Positions 24,765 through 32,910 of a DNA stretch of 64,000 nucleotides are shown piece after piece (within the stretch, counting starts at the first letter, position 1; each line of letters starts with the position of its first letter). A program made the translations under genes and the position numbers. Location of the stretch: the NCBI GenBank assembly GCA_024234875.1, contig JACKNM010000024.1, positions 6,758-70,757 of the forward strand, given 5' to 3'. Under the pieces are notes generated by a model that saw only the letters and a list, made by a program, of their open reading frames with translations, did no database searches and was not told where the DNA came from. This DNA is from Ectothiorhodospiraceae bacterium. GTDB lineage: Bacteria > Pseudomonadota > Gammaproteobacteria > HK1.

Positions 24765-25429
24765 CAGCCGGTGTCGGTACCCTCGAGCATCGGCACGAAG
24801 CTCACACGCTCGAGGATGTGCTCCTCGATTCCATCGGGCCCGCGCGTCAGCAGCACCAACGCCTGATCACCCGCGCCGCCGACCGGCGCGACCAATCGCC
24901 CTCCGGGGGCGAGTTGCTCGACCAGCGCCGAAGGGATGTGAGTCGGCGCCGCGGTGACGATGATGCCGTCGAACGGCGCCTCGCCCGGCCACCCTGCGTA
25001 ACCGTCCCCATGACGCAGGCGGACATTGTGGACGCCCAGGCTCGCGAGTCGCTGCCGAGCGCGCCACACCAGGTCTCGGATGCGCTCGATCGTGAACACC
25101 GTGCCCACGATGCGCGCGAGCACCGCGCTCTGGTAGCCGCATCCGGTGCCGATCTCGAGCACCTTCGAGACCTCACGCCCGGCCACGAGCACCTCGGTCA
25201 TGCGGGCCACCACGAACGGCTGGGAGATCGTCTGTCCATGCCCGATCGGCAACGCCATGTCCTCGTAGGCCCGACTGGCGAGCGCCTCGTCGACGAACAG
25301 ATGGCGTGGCACATGGCGCATCGCCTCCAGCGTGCGCGACTCGCGAATACCCTCGACCTCGAGACGGCGCACGAGCCGGTCGCGCGTGCGCTGCGACGTC
25401 ATGCCGCTGCCGTCGCGTTGGCGGGTCAT
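24764..25429 (-). CDS. pcm: Protein-L-isoaspartate O-methyltransferase
   Basis: A 221-residue repair methyltransferase acting on isoaspartyl residues of aged proteins. Motifs: GHGQTISQPFVVARMTE (family hallmark), SAM motif I VLEIGTGCGYQSAVLA, then FDGIIVTAAPTHIP and LAPGGRLVAPVG. Length typical. A second ATG ten residues downstream (MTSQRTRDR) is an alternative start. Translationally coupled to surE (ATGA overlap) and nlpD. Confidence 0.95.
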   Translation of the reverse strand: MTRQRDGSGMTSQRTRDRLVRRLEVEGIRESRTLEAMRHVPRHLFVDEALASRAYEDMALPIGHGQTISQPFVVARMTEVLVAGREVSKVLEIGTGCGYQSAVLARIVGTVFTIERIRDLVWRARQRLASLGVHNVRLRHGDGYAGWPGEAPFDGIIVTAAPTHIPSALVEQLAPGGRLVAPVGGAGDQALVLLTRGPDGIEEHILERVSFVPMLEGTDTG

Positions 25430-26181
25430 CGCAGGTCGATACCACGAACCCAGTCGGTGGTGGACTGGATCGCGGAATGGCGGGTGAGATCGATCTGGAG
25501 CGGCGTGATCGAGACGAACCCCTCGCGCACGGCGTGGAAGTCGGTGCCCTCCCCGGCATCCTGCTCGCCACCCGGAGGACCGACCCAGTAGACCGTGCGG
25601 CCACGTGGATCGGTGCCGCGGACCACCGGCTCCGACTTGTGGCGGTTGCCGAGCCGTGTGACGCGAAACCCGCGCAGCTCCGCGAGCGGGCGGTCGGGGA
25701 CGTTCACGTTGAGGATCGTGTCGCCGAGCCGCCGCCCCGTCGTCATCGCCCGAACCAGCCGTACGGCGACCTCCCCCGCGGTCTCGTAGTGCCCCTCGCC
25801 GGTGTGGACGAGGGAGACCGCCACCGCCGGCAGGCCGAGGAAGCGCCCCTCCATGGCGGCCGCCACGGTACCGGAGTAGAGCACGTCGTCGCCGAGGTTG
25901 GCACCGGAATTGATCCCCGACACCACGATGTCCGGATCCGGCTCCAGCAGCCCCGTGATCGCCAGGTGCACACAGTCGGTCGGCGTGCCGTCGACGTAGA
26001 CGAAGCCGTTCGGCGCCACCCGCGGGCGAACCGGGTAGTCGAGGGTGAGCGAGTTGCTCGCGCCGCTGCGGTCGCGATCGGGTGCCACCACCGTGACCTC
26101 ACCGAGCTCCCGCAGACGACGCGCCAGCACCTCGATCCCGGGCGCGGTGTAGCCGTCGTCGTTGCTCACCAGGATGCGCAT
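25426..26181 (-). CDS. surE: 5'/3'-nucleotidase SurE
   Basis: A 251-residue stationary-phase survival nucleotidase. The metal-binding aspartates D8/D9 are in RILVSNDDGYTAPG; further hallmarks are APDRDRSGASNSLTL, SGINSGANLGDDVLYSGT and YWVGPPG. It starts only 6 bp from the left arm of a 177-bp inverted-repeat element, so its ribosome-binding region and promoter lie within that element. Operon order surE-pcm-nlpD-rpoS. Confidence 0.95.
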   Translation of the reverse strand: MRILVSNDDGYTAPGIEVLARRLRELGEVTVVAPDRDRSGASNSLTLDYPVRPRVAPNGFVYVDGTPTDCVHLAITGLLEPDPDIVVSGINSGANLGDDVLYSGTVAAAMEGRFLGLPAVAVSLVHTGEGHYETAGEVAVRLVRAMTTGRRLGDTILNVNVPDRPLAELRGFRVTRLGNRHKSEPVVRGTDPRGRTVYWVGPPGGEQDAGEGTDFHAVREGFVSITPLQIDLTRHSAIQSTTDWVRGIDLR

Positions 26182-26187
26182 GGCTCA

Positions 26188-26364
26188 GAGCCTGTGAACG
26201 AATCGGGCGCCGTCGCGAGCGCGTCGGCTGGCGAGCGAGACAAGGCGTCTGGCGCGAGAACAAGGGAATTTGGCGAGCCAAATGACCGCAGTTCTAGCGT
26301 CGGACAACGCGGTCGCAGCCGTCAGTCGGCGCGCGCAGTAGGGGCTCGATTCTTTCACAGGCTC
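26188..26364. mobile_element. 177-bp MITE-like element with 18-bp terminal inverted repeats
   Basis: The left end GAGCCTGTGAACGAATCG (26188-26205) matches the reverse complement of the right end (26347-26364) with a single mismatch. The interior has no gene, and no target-site duplication is evident in the flanks. The ends resemble insertion-sequence termini, so a non-autonomous element or IS remnant is likely. It fills almost the whole surE-ABC ATPase gap: two bases of the ATPase stop codon belong to the right repeat and the surE leader belongs to the left one. A second copy is not present in this window. Confidence 0.55.
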
Positions 26365-27412
26365 AGTGCGCCGGAAACACGACGAGGTGGTCGGCGGCGA
26401 CGCGAAGCCGGACCGCGCAGCCTTCTCGATGGTCGAGGTGGCTCGGGAACAACGCCAACACCGAGCTACCCGTCGCGAGTCGCAGACGATACAGAATCTG
26501 GGCCCCCTTGAATGCGCGCGACTGCACCGTCGCCGCGATGCCGCCGGCCGGGTCCGCAAGGACGTCGTCGGGCCGCAGCAGCACGTCGACCTCGACCCCC
26601 GGCGCGATACCGTCGCACCGCGCGCCCTCCAGCACCCCGAGCTCGGTCTGCACCCGGGTCGCGTCGAGCAGTGTGCCGCGCAAGAACACGCCCTGCCCGA
26701 TGAAATCAGCCACGAATCGATTCGCCGGCTCGTGGTAGAGGCGATACGGCGTGTCCCACTGGTGGATCGTGCCCTGGTTCATGACGCCGATTCGCTCCGC
26801 CAGCGCGAACGCCTCGTTCTGGTCGTGCGTGACCAGGACCGCGGTGATTCCGCGCTCGCGGAGAATCTGGCGCACCTCCTGACCGAGCCGCTGGCGCAGA
26901 TCACCGTCGAGGCTCGAGAACGGCTCGTCGAGTAGCACCAGCTCCGGCCCCGGTGCGATGGCGCGAGCGAGAGCCACACGCTGCTGTTGGCCGCCGGAGA
27001 GCTCGTCGATTGCGCGCCGGCCGAGTCCCTGCAGCCCGACGACGTCGAGGAGCTCGTCGACGATGCGTCGACGCTCCGCCGCACCACGGTCCCGCAACCC
27101 GAACGCGACATTGCCCTCGACCGTCAGATGGGGGAACAGCGCGCTCTCCTGAAACACCATGCCGACCCGACGGCGCTCCGGTGCGACCAGCACACCGGGC
27201 GCCGACACCACCTGCCCGGCGAGGCGGATCTCACCACCCGACACCGGCTGCAGGCCCGCGATGGCGCGCAGAAGCGTCGTCTTGCCGCACCCGCTCGGTC
27301 CGAGCAAGCAGGCGATGCCCCGACGTTCCACACAGAACGTCACGCCGCGCACGATCTCGGTGCTGCCGTACGACGCGCGGACGTCGGAGACCTCGAGCAG
27401 GCAATCGGTCAT
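26363..27412 (-). CDS. Orphan ABC transporter ATPase (FbpC/PotA-like)
   Basis: A 349-residue importer ATPase. Walker A LGPSGCGKTTL, Q-loop VFQESALFPHLTV, signature LSGGQQQRVALARAI, Walker B LVLLDEPFSSLD and H-loop VTHDQNEAF are intact. A C-terminal TOBE-type regulatory region (residues ~245-349) is like ferric-iron FbpC or polyamine PotA. I chose ATG 27412 (MTDCLLEV) because the longer frame adds non-conserved sequence. No permease or binding protein is adjacent, so it is orphaned. The TGA stop is split across the outer edge of the MITE-like element: T from the gene, GA from the repeat. Confidence 0.88.
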   Translation of the reverse strand: MTDCLLEVSDVRASYGSTEIVRGVTFCVERRGIACLLGPSGCGKTTLLRAIAGLQPVSGGEIRLAGQVVSAPGVLVAPERRRVGMVFQESALFPHLTVEGNVAFGLRDRGAAERRRIVDELLDVVGLQGLGRRAIDELSGGQQQRVALARAIAPGPELVLLDEPFSSLDGDLRQRLGQEVRQILRERGITAVLVTHDQNEAFALAERIGVMNQGTIHQWDTPYRLYHEPANRFVADFIGQGVFLRGTLLDATRVQTELGVLEGARCDGIAPGVEVDVLLRPDDVLADPAGGIAATVQSRAFKGAQILYRLRLATGSSVLALFPSHLDHREGCAVRLRVAADHLVVFPAH

Positions 27413-27486
27413 GGGAGCGGCGAGACGGCGTCGAGGGCGCGGCGCCAGTATAGGTTGCGGACGCGCCAGGCGGAACGGTCGCGCGA

Positions 27487-27508
27487 CGCCCCCCACGAAC
27501 GGGGGGCG
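27487..27508 (-). terminator. GC hairpin after argD
   Basis: CGCCCCCC, 6-nt loop, GGGGGGCG: a perfect 8-bp stem about 77 bp after the argD stop on the minus strand. No T-run on the exit side. Confidence 0.45.
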
Positions 27509-27584
27509 CGGGTGCCGGAGGTCGGCGAGCCGGGCCCTGGCCACGGCGCGTCGAGCCGACGCGCCCGGCACGCCCGAGCGGCCG

Positions 27585-28763
27585 TCAAGCGCCGGAGTTC
27601 CAGGCCTTGACGAGCTCGGACAGGGTCTCGACCACCTGGTCGACCTCGGCCTCGTCGATCACCAGCGGCGGCAGCAGCCGGATCACGCGGTCGGCGGTGA
27701 CGTTCATCAGCAGGCCCTTCTCCATCGCCTTGCCGACCAGCTCACCACAACCGCGGTCGAGCTCGATGCCGATCATCAGGCCCTTGCCGCGAATGTCGAC
27801 GACGCAATTGAGGCCGGCCAGCGCCCGTGCGAGACCGGCCCGCAACCGCTCGCCCATCTTCTGCGCGTGCTCGACCAGACCATCACGCTCCATCGTCTCG
27901 ATGACCGCGATCGCGGCCGCGCATGCGAGCGGATTGCCGCCGAAGGTCGATCCGTGCATGCCGGGCTTGAGCGCCTTCGCCGCCTCGCCGCGCGCCAGGC
28001 AGGCGCCGATCGGCACACCGTTGCCGAGCGCCTTCGCAAGCGTCATCACGTCGGGCTGGATGCCGGTGTGCTGGAACGCGAACCAGCGCCCGGTTCGTCC
28101 CATGCCGCTCTGGACCTCGTCGAGCATCAGCAACCAGCCGTTGCGGTCACAGAGCGCGCGCAGCCCCGTCAGGTACTCGTCGGGCGGCACGATCACCCCG
28201 CCCTCGCCGAGCACCGGCTCGACCAGCACCGCGACCACTCCCGGCCGGTTGCGGCTGGCGGACTCGATGGCATCGAGGTCTCCGTACGGCACCCGCACGA
28301 AGCCCTGGACCAGCGGCTCGAAGCCAGCGTGCACCTTGCGGTTGCCGGTGGCGCTCAGCGTGGCCAGGGTGCGACCGTGGAACGATCCCTCGACCACGAC
28401 GATCTCCGGCACGTCGATGCCCTTGGCGTGGCCGTGTGCGCGAGCGACCTTGATCGCGGCCTCGTTCGCCTCGGCGCCCGAGTTGCAGAAGAACACGTTC
28501 TCCATTCCCGAGAGCCGGGTCAGGTGGGCGGCGAGCTCGCTCTGGCGGCGGATGTTGTAGAGGTTCGAGGTGTGCACCAGACGACCCGCCTGCTCGCTGA
28601 CGGCGCGGGTCACCGCCGGGTGCGCGTGCCCGAGACCGCACACCGCGATCCCGGCCAGCGCGTCGAGATAGCGGCGCCCATCGGTGTCGTAGAGCCACAC
28701 ACCCTCACCATGGGTGAATTCCACCGCCGCGCGGCCGTACGTCTGCATCAGCGCCGTGGTCAT
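27585..28763 (-). CDS. argD: Acetylornithine/succinyldiaminopimelate aminotransferase
   Basis: A 392-residue PLP aminotransferase of arginine biosynthesis. Motifs: FFCNSGAEANEAAIK (SGAEAN 95-100), EGSFHGRTLATLSATG, MLDEVQSGMGRTG (Asp 215) and the PLP lysine K244 in TLAKALGNGVPIGA; HGSTFGGNPLACAAA closes the active site. The N-terminus MTTALMQTYGRAAVEFTHGEG is typical. It is preceded by an intrinsic terminator of the dnaQ operon, so it has its own promoter near 28764-28790. Confidence 0.93.
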   Translation of the reverse strand: MTTALMQTYGRAAVEFTHGEGVWLYDTDGRRYLDALAGIAVCGLGHAHPAVTRAVSEQAGRLVHTSNLYNIRRQSELAAHLTRLSGMENVFFCNSGAEANEAAIKVARAHGHAKGIDVPEIVVVEGSFHGRTLATLSATGNRKVHAGFEPLVQGFVRVPYGDLDAIESASRNRPGVVAVLVEPVLGEGGVIVPPDEYLTGLRALCDRNGWLLMLDEVQSGMGRTGRWFAFQHTGIQPDVMTLAKALGNGVPIGACLARGEAAKALKPGMHGSTFGGNPLACAAAIAVIETMERDGLVEHAQKMGERLRAGLARALAGLNCVVDIRGKGLMIGIELDRGCGELVGKAMEKGLLMNVTADRVIRLLPPLVIDEAEVDQVVETLSELVKAWNSGA

Positions 28764-28792
28764 CGTCGGGTACCTCGAGACGTCTCAGAATG

Positions 28793-28817
28793 AAAAAACC
28801 CGGCCGCCGGGCCGGGT
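28793..28817 (-). terminator. Rho-independent terminator of the dnaQ operon
   Basis: On the minus strand ACCCGGCC-CGGC-GGCCGGGT followed by TTTTTT: perfect 8-bp stem, tetraloop and U-tract. It lies about 180 bp after the dnaQ stop, with argD starting just beyond. Confidence 0.85.
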
Positions 28818-28996
28818 CGGATCCCGAATGACTCGGGTCGCGCTCTCGACCGGGCGCGCTCGCCGAGCCGCCGGCGGTGACCGAGATCGCACCGCCCGTC
28901 GTGCCAGGTTCGGTCCCCCGGTCGGCACGAGCGGCGGTATTGTAGCGCGCAGCGGCGCGATTGCCAGGCAGCCAGGATCAACGCGCGGATGCCAGG

Positions 28997-29719
28997 TCAG
29001 TCGTCGGCCAGTCGCTTCCAGATGCACGCGCCGCCGCTGTCGGCGTCGATCGAATCGAGCCGCGCCCGGTGCGCCGCCAGCTCGCCCTCGGATGCTCGCA
29101 CCACTCGCAACGCCACGCGCGGTCGGCGTCGCGCACCCTCGACACTCCCCTGCGCGTTCGCCCGCGGCCGATGCTCCGCGGTCGAAAGCTCGAGCGTCGC
29201 CTGCCCCCCGGTCATCGCCAGGTAGACGTCGGCCAGGATCTCGGCGTCGAGCAGCGCGCCGTGCAGCTCGCGCTGCGAGTTGTCGATGGCGTAGCGCTTG
29301 CAGAGCGCGTCGAGACTGTTGCGCTGCCCCGGATGCAGGCTTCGCGCCAGCGCGAGCGTGTCGAGGACACCGCAACGCGACTGAATCGGGCCGCGCGGTG
29401 GGGACAGGCGGTCGAGCTCGTAGTTGATGAAGCCGAGATCGAAGGGCGCGTTGTGGATGATCAGCTCGGCGCCGTCGAGGAACTCCACGATCTCGTCGAC
29501 GACGTCCTCGAACCGAGGTCGGTCCCGCAAGAACTCCGCCGAGATCCCGTGCACCTCGAACGCGCCCTGGTCGATGTCGCGATCAGGCTGCAGGTACTGG
29601 TGGTAGTGGCGTCCCGTCAGGCGCCGGTTGACCAGCTCGACACACCCGATCTCGATGATGCGGTGTCCCTGCTCGGTCTCCAGACCCGTGGTCTCGGTGT
29701 CGATCACGACCTGTCTCAC
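28997..29719 (-). CDS. dnaQ: DNA polymerase III epsilon subunit (proofreading exonuclease)
   Basis: A 240-residue DEDDh 3'-5' exonuclease. Exo I VIDTETTGLE, the Exo II region HNAPFDLGFINYEL and Exo III HGALLDAEILADVY are complete. The C-terminal ~60 residues give the tail that binds the polymerase alpha subunit. The start is GTG 29719, overlapping the rnhA stop by 4 bp (GTGA). The frame stays open to 30190 through rnhA but that part is not coding. The rnhA/dnaQ pairing is typical of gammaproteobacteria, although here the genes are co-directional rather than divergent as in E. coli. Confidence 0.94.
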   Translation of the reverse strand: MRQVVIDTETTGLETEQGHRIIEIGCVELVNRRLTGRHYHQYLQPDRDIDQGAFEVHGISAEFLRDRPRFEDVVDEIVEFLDGAELIIHNAPFDLGFINYELDRLSPPRGPIQSRCGVLDTLALARSLHPGQRNSLDALCKRYAIDNSQRELHGALLDAEILADVYLAMTGGQATLELSTAEHRPRANAQGSVEGARRRPRVALRVVRASEGELAAHRARLDSIDADSGGACIWKRLADD

Positions 29720-30174
29720 GCCTTGCCCTCCGCGCGCAACGTCGCGATTGCACCGCGCGCCAACGCATCCGCCTGCTCGTTCTCCGGGTGGCCGGCGTGC
29801 CCGCGAACCCACACCCACTCGACGTCGTGACGCGAGCGCGCGGCATCGAGCCGTTGCCAGAGGTCCACGTTCTTCACCTCGGTCCGCCCGGCGGTCTTCC
29901 AACCGCGACGCTTCCAGCCGTCGATCCAGGAACGAATACCGTCGTGGACGTAGCGTGAGTCGGTGACCACCCGCACTCGACACGGCCGGCGCAACGCCTC
30001 GAGGCCGCGGATCGCCGCCATCAGCTCCATCCGATTGTTGGTCGTCTGGACCTCGCCACCACTCAGCTCGCGCTCGTGCCCCTGATAACGAAGCACCACA
30101 CCCCAACCGCCGGGGCCGGGATTGCCACTGCACGCGCCGTCGGTGAACAGCTCGACCACATCGCCCGCGCTCAC
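29716..30174 (-). CDS. rnhA: Ribonuclease HI
   Basis: A 152-residue RNase H1 degrading the RNA strand of RNA-DNA hybrids. The four acidic active-site residues lie in LFTDGACSGNPGPGGWG, NNRMELMAAI, VVTDSRYV and ENEQADALAR. The basic handle KRRGWKTAGRTEVKN is present. The start is GTG 30174, a 4-bp overlap with the upstream methyltransferase stop. Length is canonical. Confidence 0.95.
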   Translation of the reverse strand: MSAGDVVELFTDGACSGNPGPGGWGVVLRYQGHERELSGGEVQTTNNRMELMAAIRGLEALRRPCRVRVVTDSRYVHDGIRSWIDGWKRRGWKTAGRTEVKNVDLWQRLDAARSRHDVEWVWVRGHAGHPENEQADALARGAIATLRAEGKA

Positions 30175-30953
30175 GAGCGCGCCCTGGCACGTGGTCCCGC
30201 GAGGCCGACGCCGACGAGGCGCAGCCGCGGTTGCCAGCGCGGACGGATCGGCGTCATGGTCGAGATCCGCTTGCGGGCGAGGACCACGTACACCCCACCG
30301 AGCGACGGCAACGCCACGCACCCGGCGCGGCCGAGCCTCGCGAGTCCACGGGAGAGGCGCCCCGTGCCGGTGAGACGTCCGACCAACGGGCCGAAGAAGT
30401 GGCTCTCGAACGCACGCACGTCGAGCTCGAGCAGCGAGAGCCAGTCGCGCAGTCGGTGTGGCGGCAGGAACTGCCCGCTCCATGGCATGCGGCGTGCCCG
30501 CCCGGGGACCAGCCGCCTGGCTCCGAGCGCGCTCCAGGGGTTGAATCCGCACACCACCAGGTGCCCCTCCGGAACCAGCACGCGAACGGCCTCACGCAGT
30601 GCCTCGTGCGGGTCGGCCACGTACTCGAGGACATGCGGCAGCACGACCACGTCGACACTGTGGGACTCCAACGGCAAGGCGCTCGGGCGCCCCTGCACGC
30701 GCGCGCCGCGCGCGACGCCCTCGTCGCCGTCGATCTCGATCACCATCCGACTTCCGATCCGACTCGCCGCCAGCAGGTCGACATCGGACAGTGCACCGAC
30801 CTGGACCGCGTAGTAACCGAACAGGTTCGGGATCATCGCACCGACCGAGGCCGCTTCCGCCGCGAGCACGCTCTCGCCCGGGAGGCGAGCAAGCCAGCGA
30901 TGTAGCTCTGCGCGGTCGCGAACCGATCTCGGTGTGGTGTCGTCCGGGCTCAT
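30171..30953 (-). CDS. SAM-dependent methyltransferase (YafS-like)
   Basis: A 260-residue Methyltransf_11-type protein. The glycine-rich SAM loop is weak (MVIEIDGDEGVARG region), followed by LPLESHSVDVVVLPHVLEYVADP, then EAVRVLVPEGHLVVCGFNPW and a C-terminal basic tail. Position next to rnhA, dnaQ and mltD matches E. coli yafS. Substrate unknown. It is first of the methyltransferase-rnhA-dnaQ operon, with overlapping junctions, and divergent from mltD across 111 bp. Confidence 0.85.
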   Translation of the reverse strand: MSPDDTTPRSVRDRAELHRWLARLPGESVLAAEAASVGAMIPNLFGYYAVQVGALSDVDLLAASRIGSRMVIEIDGDEGVARGARVQGRPSALPLESHSVDVVVLPHVLEYVADPHEALREAVRVLVPEGHLVVCGFNPWSALGARRLVPGRARRMPWSGQFLPPHRLRDWLSLLELDVRAFESHFFGPLVGRLTGTGRLSRGLARLGRAGCVALPSLGGVYVVLARKRISTMTPIRPRWQPRLRLVGVGLAGPRARARS

Positions 30954-31064
30954 CGTGTGATCAACGTCCTCGAGGCGCCGACGGTGTCGTGGCGCGCACC
31001 AGCGCGCGCCACGTGGTGTCGCTCGCTTGACCGACCCTCGCCGCGCTCCATAGCATGCGCGCCC

Positions 31065-32819
31065 ATGAACGCAACCGAATTCAACACTTTACCCGAATCG
31101 CGGCAGCGCATGCGCGACCAGATGCACGGCGTCGGACGGTGGCGGTTGCTGCTCGTGCTGCTGACCCCGCTGCTGGCCGCGTGCGTCGACGGAACCGTTC
31201 GACCGGACGCGACGTCACCCGCGGCGACCGGCGGTTCAACCGCGATCGGCCAGCCGCACACGGTCGAGCACGGGACCGGATCGGCGACCGCGCACGACCT
31301 CTGGCAACGCATTCGTGACCGGCGCAGCCTCGGCCATGCATCGCATCCGGCGGTCGAGGCCGAGATCGCGTGGTTCAAGGGCTATCCGCGGCACTTCTCC
31401 ACCGTGGCCGAGAATGCGCGTTCCTATCTCCACTACATCGTGGAGGAGGTCGAGCGCCGCGAGCTACCGGTCGAGCTGGCGCTCCTGCCGGTCATCGAGA
31501 GCGGCTTCCAACCACTGGTCTACTCGCCCGCAGCCGCAGCCGGGCTGTGGCAGTTCATGCCGATCACCGCCGAGCGCTTCGGACTGCGCATGAACGACTG
31601 GTACGACGGCCGGCGCGACGTCGTCGACTCCACCCGCGCCGCGCTCGACTACCTCGAGCTCCTCGCGCGACGATTCGACGGCGACTGGCTCCTCGCGGTG
31701 GCGGCGTACAACTGGGGTGAGGCGAATGTGTCGCGCGCCATCGCGCGCAACGTCGAGGCCGGTGGCCGAGGGGATTTCTGGTCGCTCGACCTGCCCGACG
31801 AGACCCGGCTCCACGTCCCCCGCTGGCTCGCCTTCGTCGAGCTGGTCTCCGATCCGGAGCTCCACGCCATCGACCTGCCGAGCATCGAGAACGCACCCGG
31901 GTTCGCGGTGGTCGACGCACCGAGTCAGGTCGACCTGGCGGTCGCGGCCGAGATCATCGGTATCGAGGCCGACACCATGCATCGGCTGAACGCCGGCTAC
32001 ACCCGCTGGTCGACCGACCCGCGCGGACCACACCGGCTGCTGGCGCCGGCGTCCGCGGCGCCCCGACTGCGCGACGGTCTCGCCGCGCTCGCCCCGCGCG
32101 AGCGGGTCCGCTGGACCGCGCACCGGATCGCGAGCGGGGACACTCTGGCCGCGATCGCCGGTCGTTACCGGGTCGACGTCGCCGACCTGCGGGCGACGAA
32201 CGGTCTCGGCGGCGACCTCCTCCGACCGGGCACCGAGCTCCTCGTCCCGGTGGCAGAGCGCAAGCTGCCACCAGGGGTGGCCGCGCCGCGGCGTGGGGAC
32301 ACCCCGCCGCTGCTGGCCACCACGCTCCACGTCGTGCGCGCCGGCGAGAGCCTGTGGGAGATCGGGCGCCTCTACGGCGTCGACCACCAGGCCATTGCCG
32401 CCGCGAACGACGTCGGACGACGCACCACGATTCGCCCCGGCCAGCGCCTGACGATCCCGGGTGGCGACCGCGCGCCCGCCCCGGCGGCGCGGGAGCACGT
32501 CGTGCGCGCCGGTGATTCGCTGTGGACCATCGCCCGCGAGCACGATGTGTCGGTCGCCGATCTCGCGCGTTGGAACGACCTCGGCAAGTCGGCCACGCTG
32601 CACCCGGGAGCGCGACTGCGCATCGTCGTCGCCGCCGGGAGACAGCCCCCACAGCCGAGGCGCCACGTCGTCAAGCGCGGCGAATCACTGTGGGACATCG
32701 CGCGCCGCTACGAGACCAGCGTGCGCGCGCTCGCTCGTGCCAACGGGCTCGCCGCGCGCGACGTCCTGCAACCCGGTCAGGTGCTCGAGATCGCCGCGGC
32801 GAGCGCGGAGGAGAGCTGA
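31065..32819 (+). CDS. mltD: Membrane-bound lytic murein transglycosylase D with four LysM repeats
   Basis: A 584-residue lipoprotein. The lipobox LLAAC (C40) follows a hydrophobic signal (WRLLLVLLTPLLAAC); ATG 31110 would give a shorter, more typical signal (Cys 25) and is the main alternative start. The SLT domain spans roughly residues 90-260, with catalytic Glu E145 in LLPVIESGFQP and the AAGLWQFMPITAERFGL and AVAAYNWGEANV motifs. Four LysM-type repeats follow: a divergent one (HRIASGDTLAAIAGRY) and three close copies (HVVRAGESLW, HVVRAGDSLW, HVVKRGESLW). E. coli MltD has two LysM, so this one has an extended peptidoglycan-binding tail. Confidence 0.93.
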   Translation: MNATEFNTLPESRQRMRDQMHGVGRWRLLLVLLTPLLAACVDGTVRPDATSPAATGGSTAIGQPHTVEHGTGSATAHDLWQRIRDRRSLGHASHPAVEAEIAWFKGYPRHFSTVAENARSYLHYIVEEVERRELPVELALLPVIESGFQPLVYSPAAAAGLWQFMPITAERFGLRMNDWYDGRRDVVDSTRAALDYLELLARRFDGDWLLAVAAYNWGEANVSRAIARNVEAGGRGDFWSLDLPDETRLHVPRWLAFVELVSDPELHAIDLPSIENAPGFAVVDAPSQVDLAVAAEIIGIEADTMHRLNAGYTRWSTDPRGPHRLLAPASAAPRLRDGLAALAPRERVRWTAHRIASGDTLAAIAGRYRVDVADLRATNGLGGDLLRPGTELLVPVAERKLPPGVAAPRRGDTPPLLATTLHVVRAGESLWEIGRLYGVDHQAIAAANDVGRRTTIRPGQRLTIPGGDRAPAPAAREHVVRAGDSLWTIAREHDVSVADLARWNDLGKSATLHPGARLRIVVAAGRQPPQPRRHVVKRGESLWDIARRYETSVRALARANGLAARDVLQPGQVLEIAAASAEES

Positions 32820-32910
32820 TCGCGCCGAGGTCCTCGCCCGGCGCCGTGGTTGCGCCATTGGCGCGGAAGGCGGAGAGTGACGGCGGCCGGGGGCTGCCAA
32901 CGATGGACTC

